Shown here: positions 1-10,493 of the stretch, piece after piece
Position numbering within the stretch: position 1 is the stretch's first letter
Layout: each line of letters starts with the position of its first letter
Origin: Capsicum annuum
Lineage: Eukaryota; Streptophyta; Magnoliopsida; Solanales; Solanaceae
Length of the DNA stretch: 64,000 nucleotides
Reading direction: 5' to 3'
NCBI RefSeq assembly: GCF_002878395.1
Contig: NC_061117.1
Coordinates: 223,506,401 to 223,570,400, forward strand
Notes under the pieces: model-generated
Databases searched by the model: none
What the model was told of the DNA's origin: nothing
The model's input: only the letters and a program-made list of their open reading frames with translations
Position numbers and translations under genes: made by a program

Positions 1-1453
1 GAGTCGAGCAAGCAACAACAACAGAGCAAGGCACCACCTTGTTCTTGCCTCACTATCTATGTGGAGTTAGTGTTCCTCATTAAAAACACTCCAAAGTTCC
101 TTTCTCCCACCAGTGTGGGAGAAGTAGTGAAATTTTTTATTTTGAGAGTACACTTTCTAAATTAGTGTCTCTCTTTTCCTTCACCATTTTTTCCGCTATT
201 TTCTATTCACACACATTGAACTCAACAGGTGTTTCGATTAGTTTGTGTGTATTTAAATAAGTCTATGATAATTTTGTTCATCGATGCTAAGACATATGAG
301 AAGAAATTATTTTTTATTTTTGTATATAGAGGAAAAAGAAGATCTAACTGTAGAGGTTACTATATATGAGTACAAGAACAATATATTCAGTGTATTTTTA
401 CAAAGTGGATCTGAGGAGAGTAAAGTATACGCAATTCATATCGCTATCTTAGATGAAATAGAGAGGTTGTTTTCAATAAACCTATGAGTATAACAAATAA
501 AAAAATATAAAAATACACAACAAAACTATAACACACTGCTAAATACTTAAAAAAATGTTAGTATAATGAGTATTGAAATCAGTTTATAAAAATACGATTC
601 GTCAAACTTAAATAGATGACAATGTTGTAGGTTTGTTGTTGGCTAATCATTTTCTTTAATTAGGTTTAGGATTCTTTTATTGACTATGATATGCTAATTA
701 TGTAATCTTTCTGTCGTATATTAGTTGGTCATCTTAATAAAAATAATAATTATTTAATATTAGTTGATAACTTTACTGAATTAAGAAAACATTAATTATT
801 TTTTTTTCATATTATGCTTGCGATTAATTTTTTTTATAGTATTCACACTTGTTTATAAAATTCCCAAGAAATTTTATAAGGGGTGAATTTATAAAACTAC
901 TTGCTTGTTTACAATTTCTTAATCACCGTAGATAATAAACTGTGTCAATTAATATGCAACAGAGGGAGTAGATTGTTACATTATGCTTAAAGGTATGGTG
1001 GAGTATGTTAGAAAAAATAATGCATGCATTAATTTTGTGTATTACTAGTACCTTGTTTAGAACACTTTTTCAATTTGCCACTGAAAGGGGTTTTAACGCA
1101 TGCAGTAGCATGATTAAAGATACACTTATCCTTCAAAACCTTTAAAATTATGCAATGTATATTATTTATGATACACCAAACCAAATACCGCATAAAAAAT
1201 AATCTTACCACAACTACTACCAAATTACCCCTAATAGATCTTTAGCAGAATACAGCAAGAACATAATTATCTTGTCCCTCAGATTATATCAGTTGTCAAA
1301 ACATCAAGAATAGAGCTTTTCTGCTATTAATCTGTCATCTTAGAAAACAAATTACTGCTATACAATAGTTTGGTAATACAAAATTCCATTTCCAGAACAT
1401 ATTAACATGAACATGGCAAGTAAACGGAGCGCGTATTCGCTTCTGTAGGGGCT
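1..1453. other. Intergenic, AT-rich; holds a decayed SINE
   Basis: No coding exon is convincing here. Positions about 372-486 are a diverged TS-type SINE in minus orientation: the remains of the TTG tail, the 'cagtgta...acaaagtgg' block and the 'gagaggttgtttt' block are in the right order. Nothing else was recognised. The minus-strand gene next door ends at 1454. Confidence 0.6.
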
Positions 1454-4400
1454 CTATTTCTTCTTTGAAGCTGCTTTCCTTTTGCCAGCAGTCTTTGTTG
1501 TCGACTTTTTAATCCCTCCACTCTCCTGCAAAAAGGAAAATACAAGATATGCATTCATTAGATGATTGTGTATATATGCAAAAAGGAAAATACAAGATAT
1601 GCATTCATTAGATGATTGTGTATATATTCAGAAGTATCGAAGGTTATCAATGAAAACAATCGAGTAATCGAGATGAAATGAGAACAATGAGTTGAGTGCA
1701 CACATTGGTTCCTGGCGAGAGCAATGAAATACAGAAAATGTACCTTTTTGTAACATCTATATGCACTTCGGCCAGAAAACTCCTGCCCATTTTTGGCAAC
1801 GTAAACCTGATAAAAAGAAGTAGATCAACTCTTTGATTGATGTACAGAAGATAGCACACCATGAATCAATTCTAATATAACACCAAAAGGTTCTATGAAT
1901 GTCATGAATCGATTCTAAAGGAATAAGGTGATTCCATGAAGCTACACAGACTGAACACAAATGTCTAACAAGTGTTCCAAGTTGCGAAAAAATGGGACAA
2001 ACTTAGTGATTTGCCCACTTACATACATATCCCGACAATGGTTTAGAGGCATCAAGATGCCAAACTAGCACAAAACTTTAACCAAATTTCAGCCCACAAC
2101 CAGCATCCATAGTACAGTCTATGAATTTGTTTCATCGACGACTATTTAACTAAAGAACTTCAACAAGAACATCAATGACAAGCTCCAAATATTAAGACCG
2201 AATCAACTTACTTGTTTTCCATCTCCAGCTGTGTACCAATGACCTGCTGATTTGCCAACTGCCTGCACCCTTCTCCTGCCAGCATCTTTTGGAATACCAG
2301 CAGAGCTCTTAGGGTTCACCCATCCCTCGGATCCTTGTGATTCTTCCACATTATTAGGTTGTTTCACATTCTTTCTGCTCTTTCTAGAGTTTTTCACAAC
2401 AGCAGATTTCTGAGAAGTTTTCTTAGAACCTCCGTCATGACAAAATTGACCCCTGAAGACGACATGCACAGAGACTTTTGGGATAAGTCATATAATTCAT
2501 GAGAAAAAAAATAACAGAGAAGAAAGAAGCAAATATATTACATGTAATCTATAACTGATGCATCATCTTGGTATTGTCCAGGAATATTGTTGGCACCCAA
2601 GGGAAAAAAGTGAGGTAAATGATCACGAACTAACTTTTGGATTCTTGGATCTTTATGGAAAAAGTAACAGTGAACAGGGAGAAGAGGGCCCTGAGGTCGC
2701 ATGTTACTTTCAGCTAAACCACTCTTCGTAGTTTGAGTTCTTTTTCCATCTTTTACCGATTTGAAATATTCCTCGCAAACCTCATCAAGAGCAGGTGTAG
2801 GAATATTGAAAGTCTTCTCTGAACAGAAGTCTTCCCACAGATCTTTAGTCTTAAACGTTCCAGCAGAAGGTCCTGCATTTCTCTGGCAATTTAAATCTGC
2901 ACCATTATGTTGTAGATTACCGCTCAAAGGAGAATCCACAAAATCTGATTCTTTTTCCACGAATTCACTTTTGGAAGGCTCATCAGAATCAGAGTCAATC
3001 AGCTGGAACCTTCTCAATGGACTAATAGTTATCTCTGGGAAAACAAAATTACTAGTGCTAGTTCCCATACTCTGGGAAATGGAAGAAACATTTGAAGCCT
3101 CATTCTTCCTTCCTGTGCATCTGCTTACAGATTGTGAGGATAATACCCTTTGCCCCCGTAACGGGATTTTTGAACTGCTACACACGGAAATGTGACATTT
3201 GGGATGATCTGATGCAAACAACATAAAAACTGCATGAGAGCCATTATAAATTTTCATACAAATCTATAACCAACTACATCATTTATCTGTGCTCTGATTT
3301 GTCAGACTAAAAGAAAGATGGAGATTAAAATGTCAGGCAGGCTGTATTCCCAGAGGCCAGATCTGATTTGTCAGACTAGACATAGAGATATCGCTAACTG
3401 CATAGTTTTACTGAAACATAGTAAAACTCCCAAGTACAAAGCAAATAATTATGGCGCATTTCTCATACCATATTTCTCGAGTACACAGCTAGTAGGAAAT
3501 TTGAGAAGTACATCAATGTCTACCAAACAACCACAAATGATGCTTCTAGTACATAGTATGAGGCAAAATGACCACAAATTTTCAGTGTGCCATAATTAAA
3601 TTGCAAAGGTAGTTAAGGTCTTCTATGTGAATCCTTTTTTATGAAAATGGTAACAAGTGTATCAGCTATGAGAATCTCATACATCCATTTCGCATAATAG
3701 AACTAGTTATATTCCAATTCTAAATATTGTCAACAAATTCAAGTTCCCTAAATCTCACACCTGTCCCAACACCCAAGGGTATGGCCTAATGGTTAACAAG
3801 GTCAAAATGAAGATCGGAAGGGATTAGAGTTTGAAGCCAGTAGAGAGGAAAATTTTTAGGTGATTTCTTCATTTATGCTTCATTTTTGGACACAGTCATC
3901 CAAGTCTCTCTGTACATGTCATGGATGCAAGTATCCAATGGAATAGATCAAGTGCACAAAAATTGACTCAGATGCCATTGCTTTAAAATAACAAAAAAAT
4001 TGCACACTTATCCCTCAATCATTAGACAATCTCTAAATCAACTAAGAGACACCTAAAACCAAGCCTACTGCATGTGTAACAACAATTGATACTTGACCAA
4101 ACTAATCTGTTAGTCTATATGGTAAGTTCACCATGTTCTGTTCTAAACCCATGTTTATTGTGAGAGAAAACAGATATTCTGAAATTACTTTGTCCAAAGT
4201 GACATTGGATTATCTCATTAATTATCATGTTGAACCACATACAGGCCAGTGCATTTAAATTCTAAAGCAGACCTTAACAGAACTTCCCGTGCAAGTTTTG
4301 ATTTCTAAAGCAAGCTTATATGAGGATCTTGTTTTCACAATAGCAGATTATTGAAATCCAAGAGTCTTCCCTTCATTCATTTCCATCAATCTCCCAAGCT

Positions 4401-6030
4401 CCCTAACTTGCAAATACGTAATTAAGCTTCAGTGTTGAATTTTATTAAGGTGATAGATAACTTAAAATATGATATTCAATTTAGATATACTTACAAGTAG
4501 AGTGGCGAATGAGCGGGTTGGGGCGAATTTAGGCAGGTCAATATGGGTCGAGTTAATACATGGGCAAGTTAAAAGTTACTTGGGGAGAAATGAGATGAGC
4601 TAATAAATGGGCAGGTCAATTATAAGCGCAATCTCAAACATGTTGCAGGTAATGATTTTATAGGCTAATTTCGCCACCTCTACTTACAAGTCCAAATAAA
4701 TAAAAAGAAGAGCTTTTTAGCTACAACTAGGCTATCCCAAATTCAATTCTGTCTGGGTGATAGAGTAACTGAAAATCTGATACTTCAATTTTACACATGC
4801 TTGTCGTCTGTCCCAGTTAATAAAAATAAAAGCCTTTCAGCTCTTCAGCTACTATTACTTAAGACTATCCCAAAATCCACCTCTAAAACATTGTGACAAT
4901 AACATATCTCAATTCTCAAGCAATTGAACCCCAAAAACTAAAAGATACAATTAAAATAATTGCAATAGAAATCAGCACAGATTGACTATTTCACCACTCG
5001 AAACCCCAAAAATGAAACAAAGAATCAGGGCCCCCTATGCTTTTCCCAGCTCAAATGTGCAAATTTATAACAAAAATAGAAGTAAACTAAGAAAATAAAA
5101 CACCAAAATGCAGAAAGGTACAACAACAACAACAACATACCCTAAGAAATCACACAAAATGGGGTCTAGGGAAAGCAGAGTATACGCAAACTATACACAT
5201 ACCTCGTGAAGGTAAAGAGACTATTTCCAAAAAAATGTAGAAAGGTAGCTAAAATAAAACCCTACTAAAAACAGGTGAAAGCTTATGCTTTTCCCAGCTC
5301 AAATCTACAAATTTATAACAGAAATAGAACTCTACTAAAGATTAAACCGTAACTTCGATAACTGCTCACTCAACCAATATCCAGCAAATGTATAATTCAT
5401 ATATAATATACATACAACTGTATACTCAACGTACAATTTATTTACACAGTTAGAAAAAGTAAACAGAGGATTCGACTAAAAAATCCCAATGAAAAGGTAA
5501 AGTCTTTTACCTTTAGGTTCATCCTCCTGCGAAGAGAACTCTTCAATATCATCATCCACATTACACCACGTTTCTCCCAGCTTCAACTTTTGGGCCACAG
5601 GTTCGGGTTCGGATTTCAAAGCGGCCCCCCGCTTGAGCCGTTTCAGAGATCTAGGTGGATCCGAACCTTTCCGGTTCGTACCCGGATCCATTTTTGTGAA
5701 TTCAAAATCATCGTCTTCCTCATCAACAACAAATTTATTGATTGTTCGTAAGCTCACCGAGGGTCTTGGTAGTACAGTTGATTGAGGCTCCGAATCTTTC
5801 CGGTCCGAAACCGGATCCATTTTTGTGAATTCAAAGTCATCGTCTTCTTCATCATCAACTTCATTGATTGTTCGTAAGCTCACCGAGGATTTTGGTAGTA
5901 CAGTTGATTGAGGCTCCGAATCTTTCGGGTCGGGATCCGGATCCATTTTCGGGTCATTATTGAATTGGGGCTCCGAATCGAGGTCGAAATCAAAGCCGAG
6001 AGAGAACGATGGAGGTTCAAAATCTGCCAT
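1454..6030 (-). CDS. Unrecognised plant protein, 520 aa, five exons
   Basis: Exons in transcription order are 6030-5511, 3208-2542, 2452-2212, 1806-1744 and 1525-1454. All junctions are GT-AG, phases join exactly (1,563 nt) and the stop is at 1454-1456. The start MADFEPPSF follows an upstream stretch without conserved coding sequence. The N-terminal third is acidic and contains a tandem protein repeat of about 42-43 residues (about 29-70 and 71-113, then a partial third copy beginning MDPGTNRK). The middle has a compact region, DLWEDFCSEKTFNIPTP to HYFFHKDPRI-like sequence (PVHCYFFHKDPRIQKLVRDH), that looks folded. The C-terminus holds HWYTAGDGKQVYVAKNGQEF and ends in a lysine-rich tail (KRKAASKKK) suggesting a nuclear or nucleic-acid role. 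I do not recognise a named family, so the function is unknown. Confidence 0.85.
1527..1626. repeat. Perfect 50-bp tandem duplication in the last intron
   Basis: 1527-1576 and 1577-1626 are identical over 50 bases. They lie directly against the final 3' splice site of the minus-strand gene. The pyrimidine tract is duplicated, but only the copy next to the exon keeps a full AG acceptor (the base outside the other copy differs). No mismatches means a recent event. Confidence 0.95.
3770..3910 (+). mobile_element. tRNA-derived SINE, diverged
   Basis: An A-box-like 'tggcctaatggtt' at about 3782 and a B-box-like 'gtttgaagcc' at about 3829 are spaced as in a tRNA promoter. They are followed by the 'taggtgatttcttc' block shared with other SINEs in this window. 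The copy is old; no clear target-site duplication was found. Confidence 0.65.
4498..4682. mobile_element. hAT-type MITE, 185 bp, with 8-bp TSD
   Basis: The ends are inverted: TAGAGTGGCGAA on the left, and TAGAGGTGGCGAA when the right end is read in reverse. The element is flanked by the direct repeat CTTACAAG at 4490-4497 and 4683-4690. An 8-bp duplication with TA-G starting inverted repeats is the hAT pattern. There is no transposase, so it is non-autonomous. Confidence 0.85.
5118..5232 (-). mobile_element. TS-type SINE
   Basis: In minus orientation the element reads from 'ggaaatagtctctttac' through 'cgtatactctgc' and 'agaccccat' to a TTG-repeat tail, which is seen on the plus strand as (CAA)n at 5118-5137. 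This is the tobacco TS SINE architecture. Confidence 0.8.
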
Positions 6031-7575
6031 TATTTATCTCGACCTTAGCTGGAGCTTTAATGGAGAGGAAGTTTATATGTAGAATTTCAAATGTGAATTT
6101 TGGAGGGATTTTATGAAATGAAATTATAGTGAAATTTTTGGGGCAATTTTTTTTGATTTGTGCGCCAATTTCTGAGATTCGCGCTCTTGGGCCTCGGGTT
6201 GTTAGAGGATTATGTGCCCGGCCCATGAGTTTTGGAGATCATTACACAAATAGCCAATCAGATTTATTGTGGCAAAATTTTAGAAATAAGACATATAGTA
6301 ACCAAAGTTTAGTTAATTACAGGATGTGGCTATAATTTAGTAAGTAGTTAAATATATGAGCTCCGAAATAATCTTGTTTTGTGTATGAATTCTGAAATTC
6401 ACTTTGAATATAAATACAAACATATGTGAGTTTCGAAATTAGAGGTTTATATATGAGTTTCGAAATATACAAATTGAAAAAAAATGTATGTTTAGCTATT
6501 TAATATAAACTTACACGCGTATGATAATTATTTTAAATATTAATTATTTCTATTAATTATGACTTGATGCACATGGTATTTTTTTTTAACTATTGATTAT
6601 TATTTTATATAATTTATTCTTCTTATTGCTTGATTGTGATGCACATATGTAACGCACGTTGTATTAAAACTAATTTATAAAAGAATCAAAAGCATAGCCT
6701 TTTCGAAAGGGTGGAATAAGGATATACTTTCTTTTTTCTTTTTGGTGAAAAACCTTTTTATTTTTTTTCTTGTTTGAATGCAAAATCATATGATAGGAAA
6801 AAAAAATGTGCCACAAAGTTATGGTCCCTACTATAATCTAAACAGAAAAAAGCACAAAAAGAAAACAAGGCTGCATTTTTGAGTCCACATAAATTTTTTA
6901 TTTGTAAACAAAAATAAATAAATTCAAAACTTAAGTTAGAAAATAAGATAAGAAATCCATCACAAAGATAAAGACCATATGTTATATTCAGACAAATATT
7001 AACAACCAATAGAGAATAGACATCCCACCCTTTCTATTTCAATTCATTTTGTTTTGTGTACACGTAGGGATGGAAAACGTATTAAATATATTTACATGAT
7101 TAGTTTGGGGGAAAAGGTCCAAAATACATTTAAATTTTTGGCAAAATGTACTGCAACACGTCTCAATTTTATGAAAATCATGGCATATATTTATTTAGTT
7201 AAACCATTTCAGACTCGATATGTATATTCATTCAGTGATAATGCTGATAAATATATGCTATAAAAATAAAATAAAAAATAATTTAGGGGGTTATAGAACT
7301 CCTATAAAGTTGAAACGTGGTGCAAAAGTATTAAGATATATTTCTAACTTTTTTCTCATTAGTTGATTACATTTTAAGGTGATTTGGTACGTGCGATAAA
7401 AGCTAATAATTTCGAAATAAAATTTTGCATGCAACATACATACTTATCTCATCCCAAAGGACCCCACAGTTACATCTTTATTTGCTTTCGTGTTGTGCCA
7501 CTATCTCAATAACTCAATAGAATTTTCAAGATTCATTAATATAAAGTTGACATTTTTTAATCTTTTCACAGAACT
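6031..7575. other. Divergent intergenic region
   Basis: This separates the minus-strand 520-aa gene from the plus-strand acyltransferase locus, so both promoters should be here. It is AT-rich. Short repeats of 'gagtttcgaaat' occur around 6355-6475. I could not assign a TATA box or a mobile element with confidence. Confidence 0.6.
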
Positions 7576-7984
7576 ATGGAAAGTGCTAGTTTGGCTAGTG
7601 GATTTCTGAAGAACAGAAGATTTGGGAGTTATTTTGATGCTAGTTCTGGTTCAGTTTTGGATTCTGATAGACCAAGAGAAGTAGTAGTGGCTAATGAAAA
7701 AAGAGAAGAGGTGTATGGAGATGATGATGGTTGGGTTATTATGTTGATTTCATGGATTAGGATGTTAATTTGTGTTGTGGTAATGATGTTTACTACATTG
7801 ATATGGGCTGTTATATATTATGTTGTTGCTTCTTCCTTGGCCATATCAAAGGATAAGGCAAGGGAATATCTATGGACATGTTACTGGAAGATTGATGGTA
7901 AGACCTTATTTTGTCTCCAATAATATTGTCTAATATTGAATGTTCTCATGCATTAGATGGTGCGTTTTTTTTTTTTTCAGTTTG

Positions 7985-8508
7985 CATGCATCTCCACTAA
8001 TTTTACGAGTACCAGCTACATTCGTACTGGTAACTCTATCCACCTGGGACTTGAACAAATAGCGAAAGATATGTGTTAGTTTATAGCATTATCTTTGTGG
8101 CTGTCGTGTTTTCTGTATTAGTTAGCAATATGTTATCTCTTTTTGTTGTGTGTTTTTGTGTTTGGTGTTTGTTATACTGTTATCTGCATTGAGTCGGGGG
8201 TCTATCGGAAACAGACACTCTACTTCATATGAGGTAGTGGAATAGTCTGCGTACGCATTACCCTATCCAGACAAGGGGCGGATCCAGGATTTTCTGTGAG
8301 GGGTTCAGTAGTACATATACGGATTGGTCGAAGGGGGTTCAGCCTCTATTATTTATACATAATTTTTTTTTTTTTATCATGTAAAAATAGTATAATTTTC
8401 CGACGAAGGGGTTGGGATGAACCCCTGGAATACATGTAGATCCGCCACTGATCCAGACCCCACTATGTGGGAATGCATTAGGTATGTTGTTGTTGTCGTT
8501 GTTGATGA
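7985..8508 (+). mobile_element. TS-type SINE pieces, one split by a hAT MITE
   Basis: 7987-8060 resembles the 'ccaccagcac...ggtaactctgtccacc' part of Solanaceae SINEs. From about 8190 the TS body runs 'gggggtctatcggaaacag', 'gaggtagtgg' and 'gtctgcgtacgca' up to 8272. It resumes at 8451 with 'agaccccactatgtggga' and the TTG tail to about 8505. The gap is a separate insertion (8273-8450). It lies in intron 1 of the LPAT locus. Confidence 0.8.
8273..8450. mobile_element. hAT-type MITE nested in a SINE, 178 bp
   Basis: The direct repeat ATCCAGAC at 8265-8272 and 8451-8458 flanks the element. Its ends pair as AAGGGGCGGATC and, reversed from the right, CAGTGGCGGATC (10 of 12). Removing it restores an uninterrupted TS SINE, which independently confirms the boundaries. 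Confidence 0.92.
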
Positions 8509-9220
8509 TTATGTGTCAGTTGGGAATTGAATTTGACACGATCGCATGGTTCCCAATTCCACTAGGCCAAAAAGGGTCCCCAGTGACAAACCAATGAGGA
8601 AGAAAAGGAAAAAGAAAGTTGGAAATACTTCTTCGCACAAGTGTTTACACCAAACTAATAAATGTGAGTTTTATACACGCATTTTTCATACACCAAACTT
8701 CAAAGTATTGATGTACACTCTGTCTTTTCCCAATGGTACATACATTGTTAGTTATGCTAAGATCATATTAACTTGTATGGTTATTTAGCAAGCTAGCAAA
8801 ATTCAAGTTCTCAATTTATAGTTGAAATTTGAAGTTGTTTTGATGAGGTTCCTATTTGTTCATCTCAGATGTGGATACTTGGGAATCCGATAACAATAGA
8901 AGGCCTTGAATATTCCGAGGAAACTGCAATTTATATCAGTAACCATGCATCTCTTATCGACATTTTCCTTATAATGTGGCTCACTCCAACTGGCACTGTT
9001 GGCGTCGCTAAAAAGGAGGTAACTTTTACGATGAATATGAACTGAGCGAAAGTAGTAGATTGTTGGCAATTTGTTCATGCATACTGTATCTCACATGTTG
9101 AGGAGTTGAAGTTGTTTACTGCTAACAGAAATGATCTTTTCTTTTAGCTTATTTCTCTCGTAGCCTCTCCGTATAACTTTGACACTTTACATATGCATGT
9201 GTGTTGGTGGATAGTTAATA

Positions 9221-9319
9221 CACAGCTTGGAAACAGCCTCTGACAGAAATGCAGATAATGCTGCGTACAGTACACTCTTGTGGTGGGGCCTTCCCCGAAG
9301 AGCACTGGGCTGTCCTTTT
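9221..9319 (+). mobile_element. 5'-truncated SINE with long TSD
   Basis: It carries the SINE body 'cttggaaacagcctctgacagaaatg' to 'gggctgtcctttt'. A direct repeat of about 24 bp with one mismatch (containing GTGTGTTGG and GATAGTTAATA) flanks it at about 9197-9220 and 9320-9343. The right copy is followed by another SINE fragment (9366-9465) ending 'gtgcaccaggctgcccc'. Confidence 0.8.
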
Positions 9320-9871
9320 ATGTGTGTTGGAGGATAGTTAATAGAAAGCTATATCATTATTCAGTTAGGCTGCCTACATTACATTCCCTCCTTGGGCGCG
9401 GCCCTTCACCTGATCCTACATGAACAACACCGGATGCTTCGTGCACCAGGCTGCCCCGTTTTTCTTATAGATGTTCATATTCATGTTCAATCACATTCCT
9501 TTTATATGTTGTTAAGTCACTTGTATCGACTTAGACTTTCCTTGATCATATTTTTCAGATAATTTGGTACCTGTTCATCGGGCAGCTCTACGTTTTAGCA
9601 AACCATCTACGTATAGATCGTTCTAATCCAGCTGCAGCCATCGAGTCCATGAAGGAGGTACATTCTCCGTTCAGCTCCGTGTTGTTCTTATGAAACCATT
9701 ATATATACTGATACGTTTGATGAATTTTTCAGGCTGCTCATGCTATTGCGAAACATATGTAGTTTATCCTTAATAATATTTCCAGAAGGCCCCAGATCCG
9801 AAAATGGACGATTGCTACCATTCAAGAAGGCAAGATTTCCACTATTAGTTCCTTTAGTTGATATACTTCAT

Positions 9872-10054
9872 GTGAAGGGGGAGTCTTACACTAACTGGTA
9901 AAATTAATGTCATGTGACCAGAAGGTCACGGGCGGGTTCAAGCCTTGGAAACAGCCTCTGGCAGAAATGCAAGGTAAGGCGGCGTACAGTACACCCTTGT
10001 GGTGGGGCCCTTTCTCGGACCCTATGCATAGCGAGAGCTTTAGTGCCTTTTTTT
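9872..10054 (+). mobile_element. Full tRNA-derived SINE with 15-bp TSD in LPAT intron 4
   Basis: The direct repeat GTTGATATACTTCAT occurs at 9857-9871 and 10055-10069. Inside are a head resembling a tRNA promoter (B box 'ggcgggttcaagcc'), the body 'cagcctctggcagaaatgc', 'cccttgtggtgggg' and a T-run tail. It shares its body with copies at about 9222 and 57540. Confidence 0.9.
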
Positions 10055-10493
10055 GTTGATATACTTCATATGGCTACTAGCATTGTAATGGATTACTTTT
10101 GTTGATTCCTATGGAGCTTTTGGTGTAATAGGTTCCTCGATCTGTTCAATTGAGACCTTAGAACGCGATGATCACTGAGTTTGTTGTGTCCTGTCGCTGC
10201 AGGGCTTTGTGCACTTGGCATTGCAAACACGGCGTCCAATTGTTCCAATTGTAATGACAAACACTCATCTAGCATGGAGGAAGGGCAGCCTACACGTTAG
10301 ACCGGCTCCTCTAACGGTCAAGTTTCTTCCTCCCATTAGAACCGATGACTGGACTGCGGACAAAATTGACGACTACGTCAAAATGGTGCACGATGTATAC
10401 GTAAAAAAATCTCCCCCAAAATCAGAAGTCAACTCGATTGAGATAGCACGTTGTTCTTTATTCAAGTTTTGGGCTTGGAAAAGGTTGGTATAG

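Larger units (their letters stand above)
3209..5510. other. Intron 1 of the 520-aa gene, transposon-bearing
   Basis: This 2.3-kb intron contains a tRNA-derived SINE (about 3770-3910), a hAT-type MITE (4498-4682) and a TS-type SINE (about 5118-5232). No coding potential similar to the flanking exons was seen. Confidence 0.8.
7576..10493 (+). pseudogene. Class-B 1-acylglycerol-3-phosphate acyltransferase (LPAT), probably disrupted
   Basis: LPATs acylate lysophosphatidate to phosphatidate in the ER; this sequence matches the coconut/Limnanthes-type class B. Exons: 7576-7897 (N-terminus and two hydrophobic segments), 8869-9018 (MWILGNPITIEG and the acyltransferase motif NHASLID), 9559-9657 (IIWYLFIGQLYVLANH), 9733-9829 (motif III) and 10203-10493 (GFVHLALQTRRPIVPIV to the stop at 10491). 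Three oddities: exon 4 has one extra base near 9758-9760 that makes a TAG stop just before motif III; motif III reads FPEGPRS where the family has FPEGTRS; and exon 1 ends in phase 1 while exon 2 opens in phase 0, so a few residues are missing or sit in an unfound microexon. Intron 4 begins with GC. As written, the product would stop before the catalytic region is complete. A sequencing error for the single base cannot be excluded. Confidence 0.8.

Noticed and set aside
1..250. Possible LTR end at the window start
   Set aside because: There is a CA-rich start and a small hairpin (cccaccagtgtggga), but no TG/CA ends, primer site or duplication could be found.
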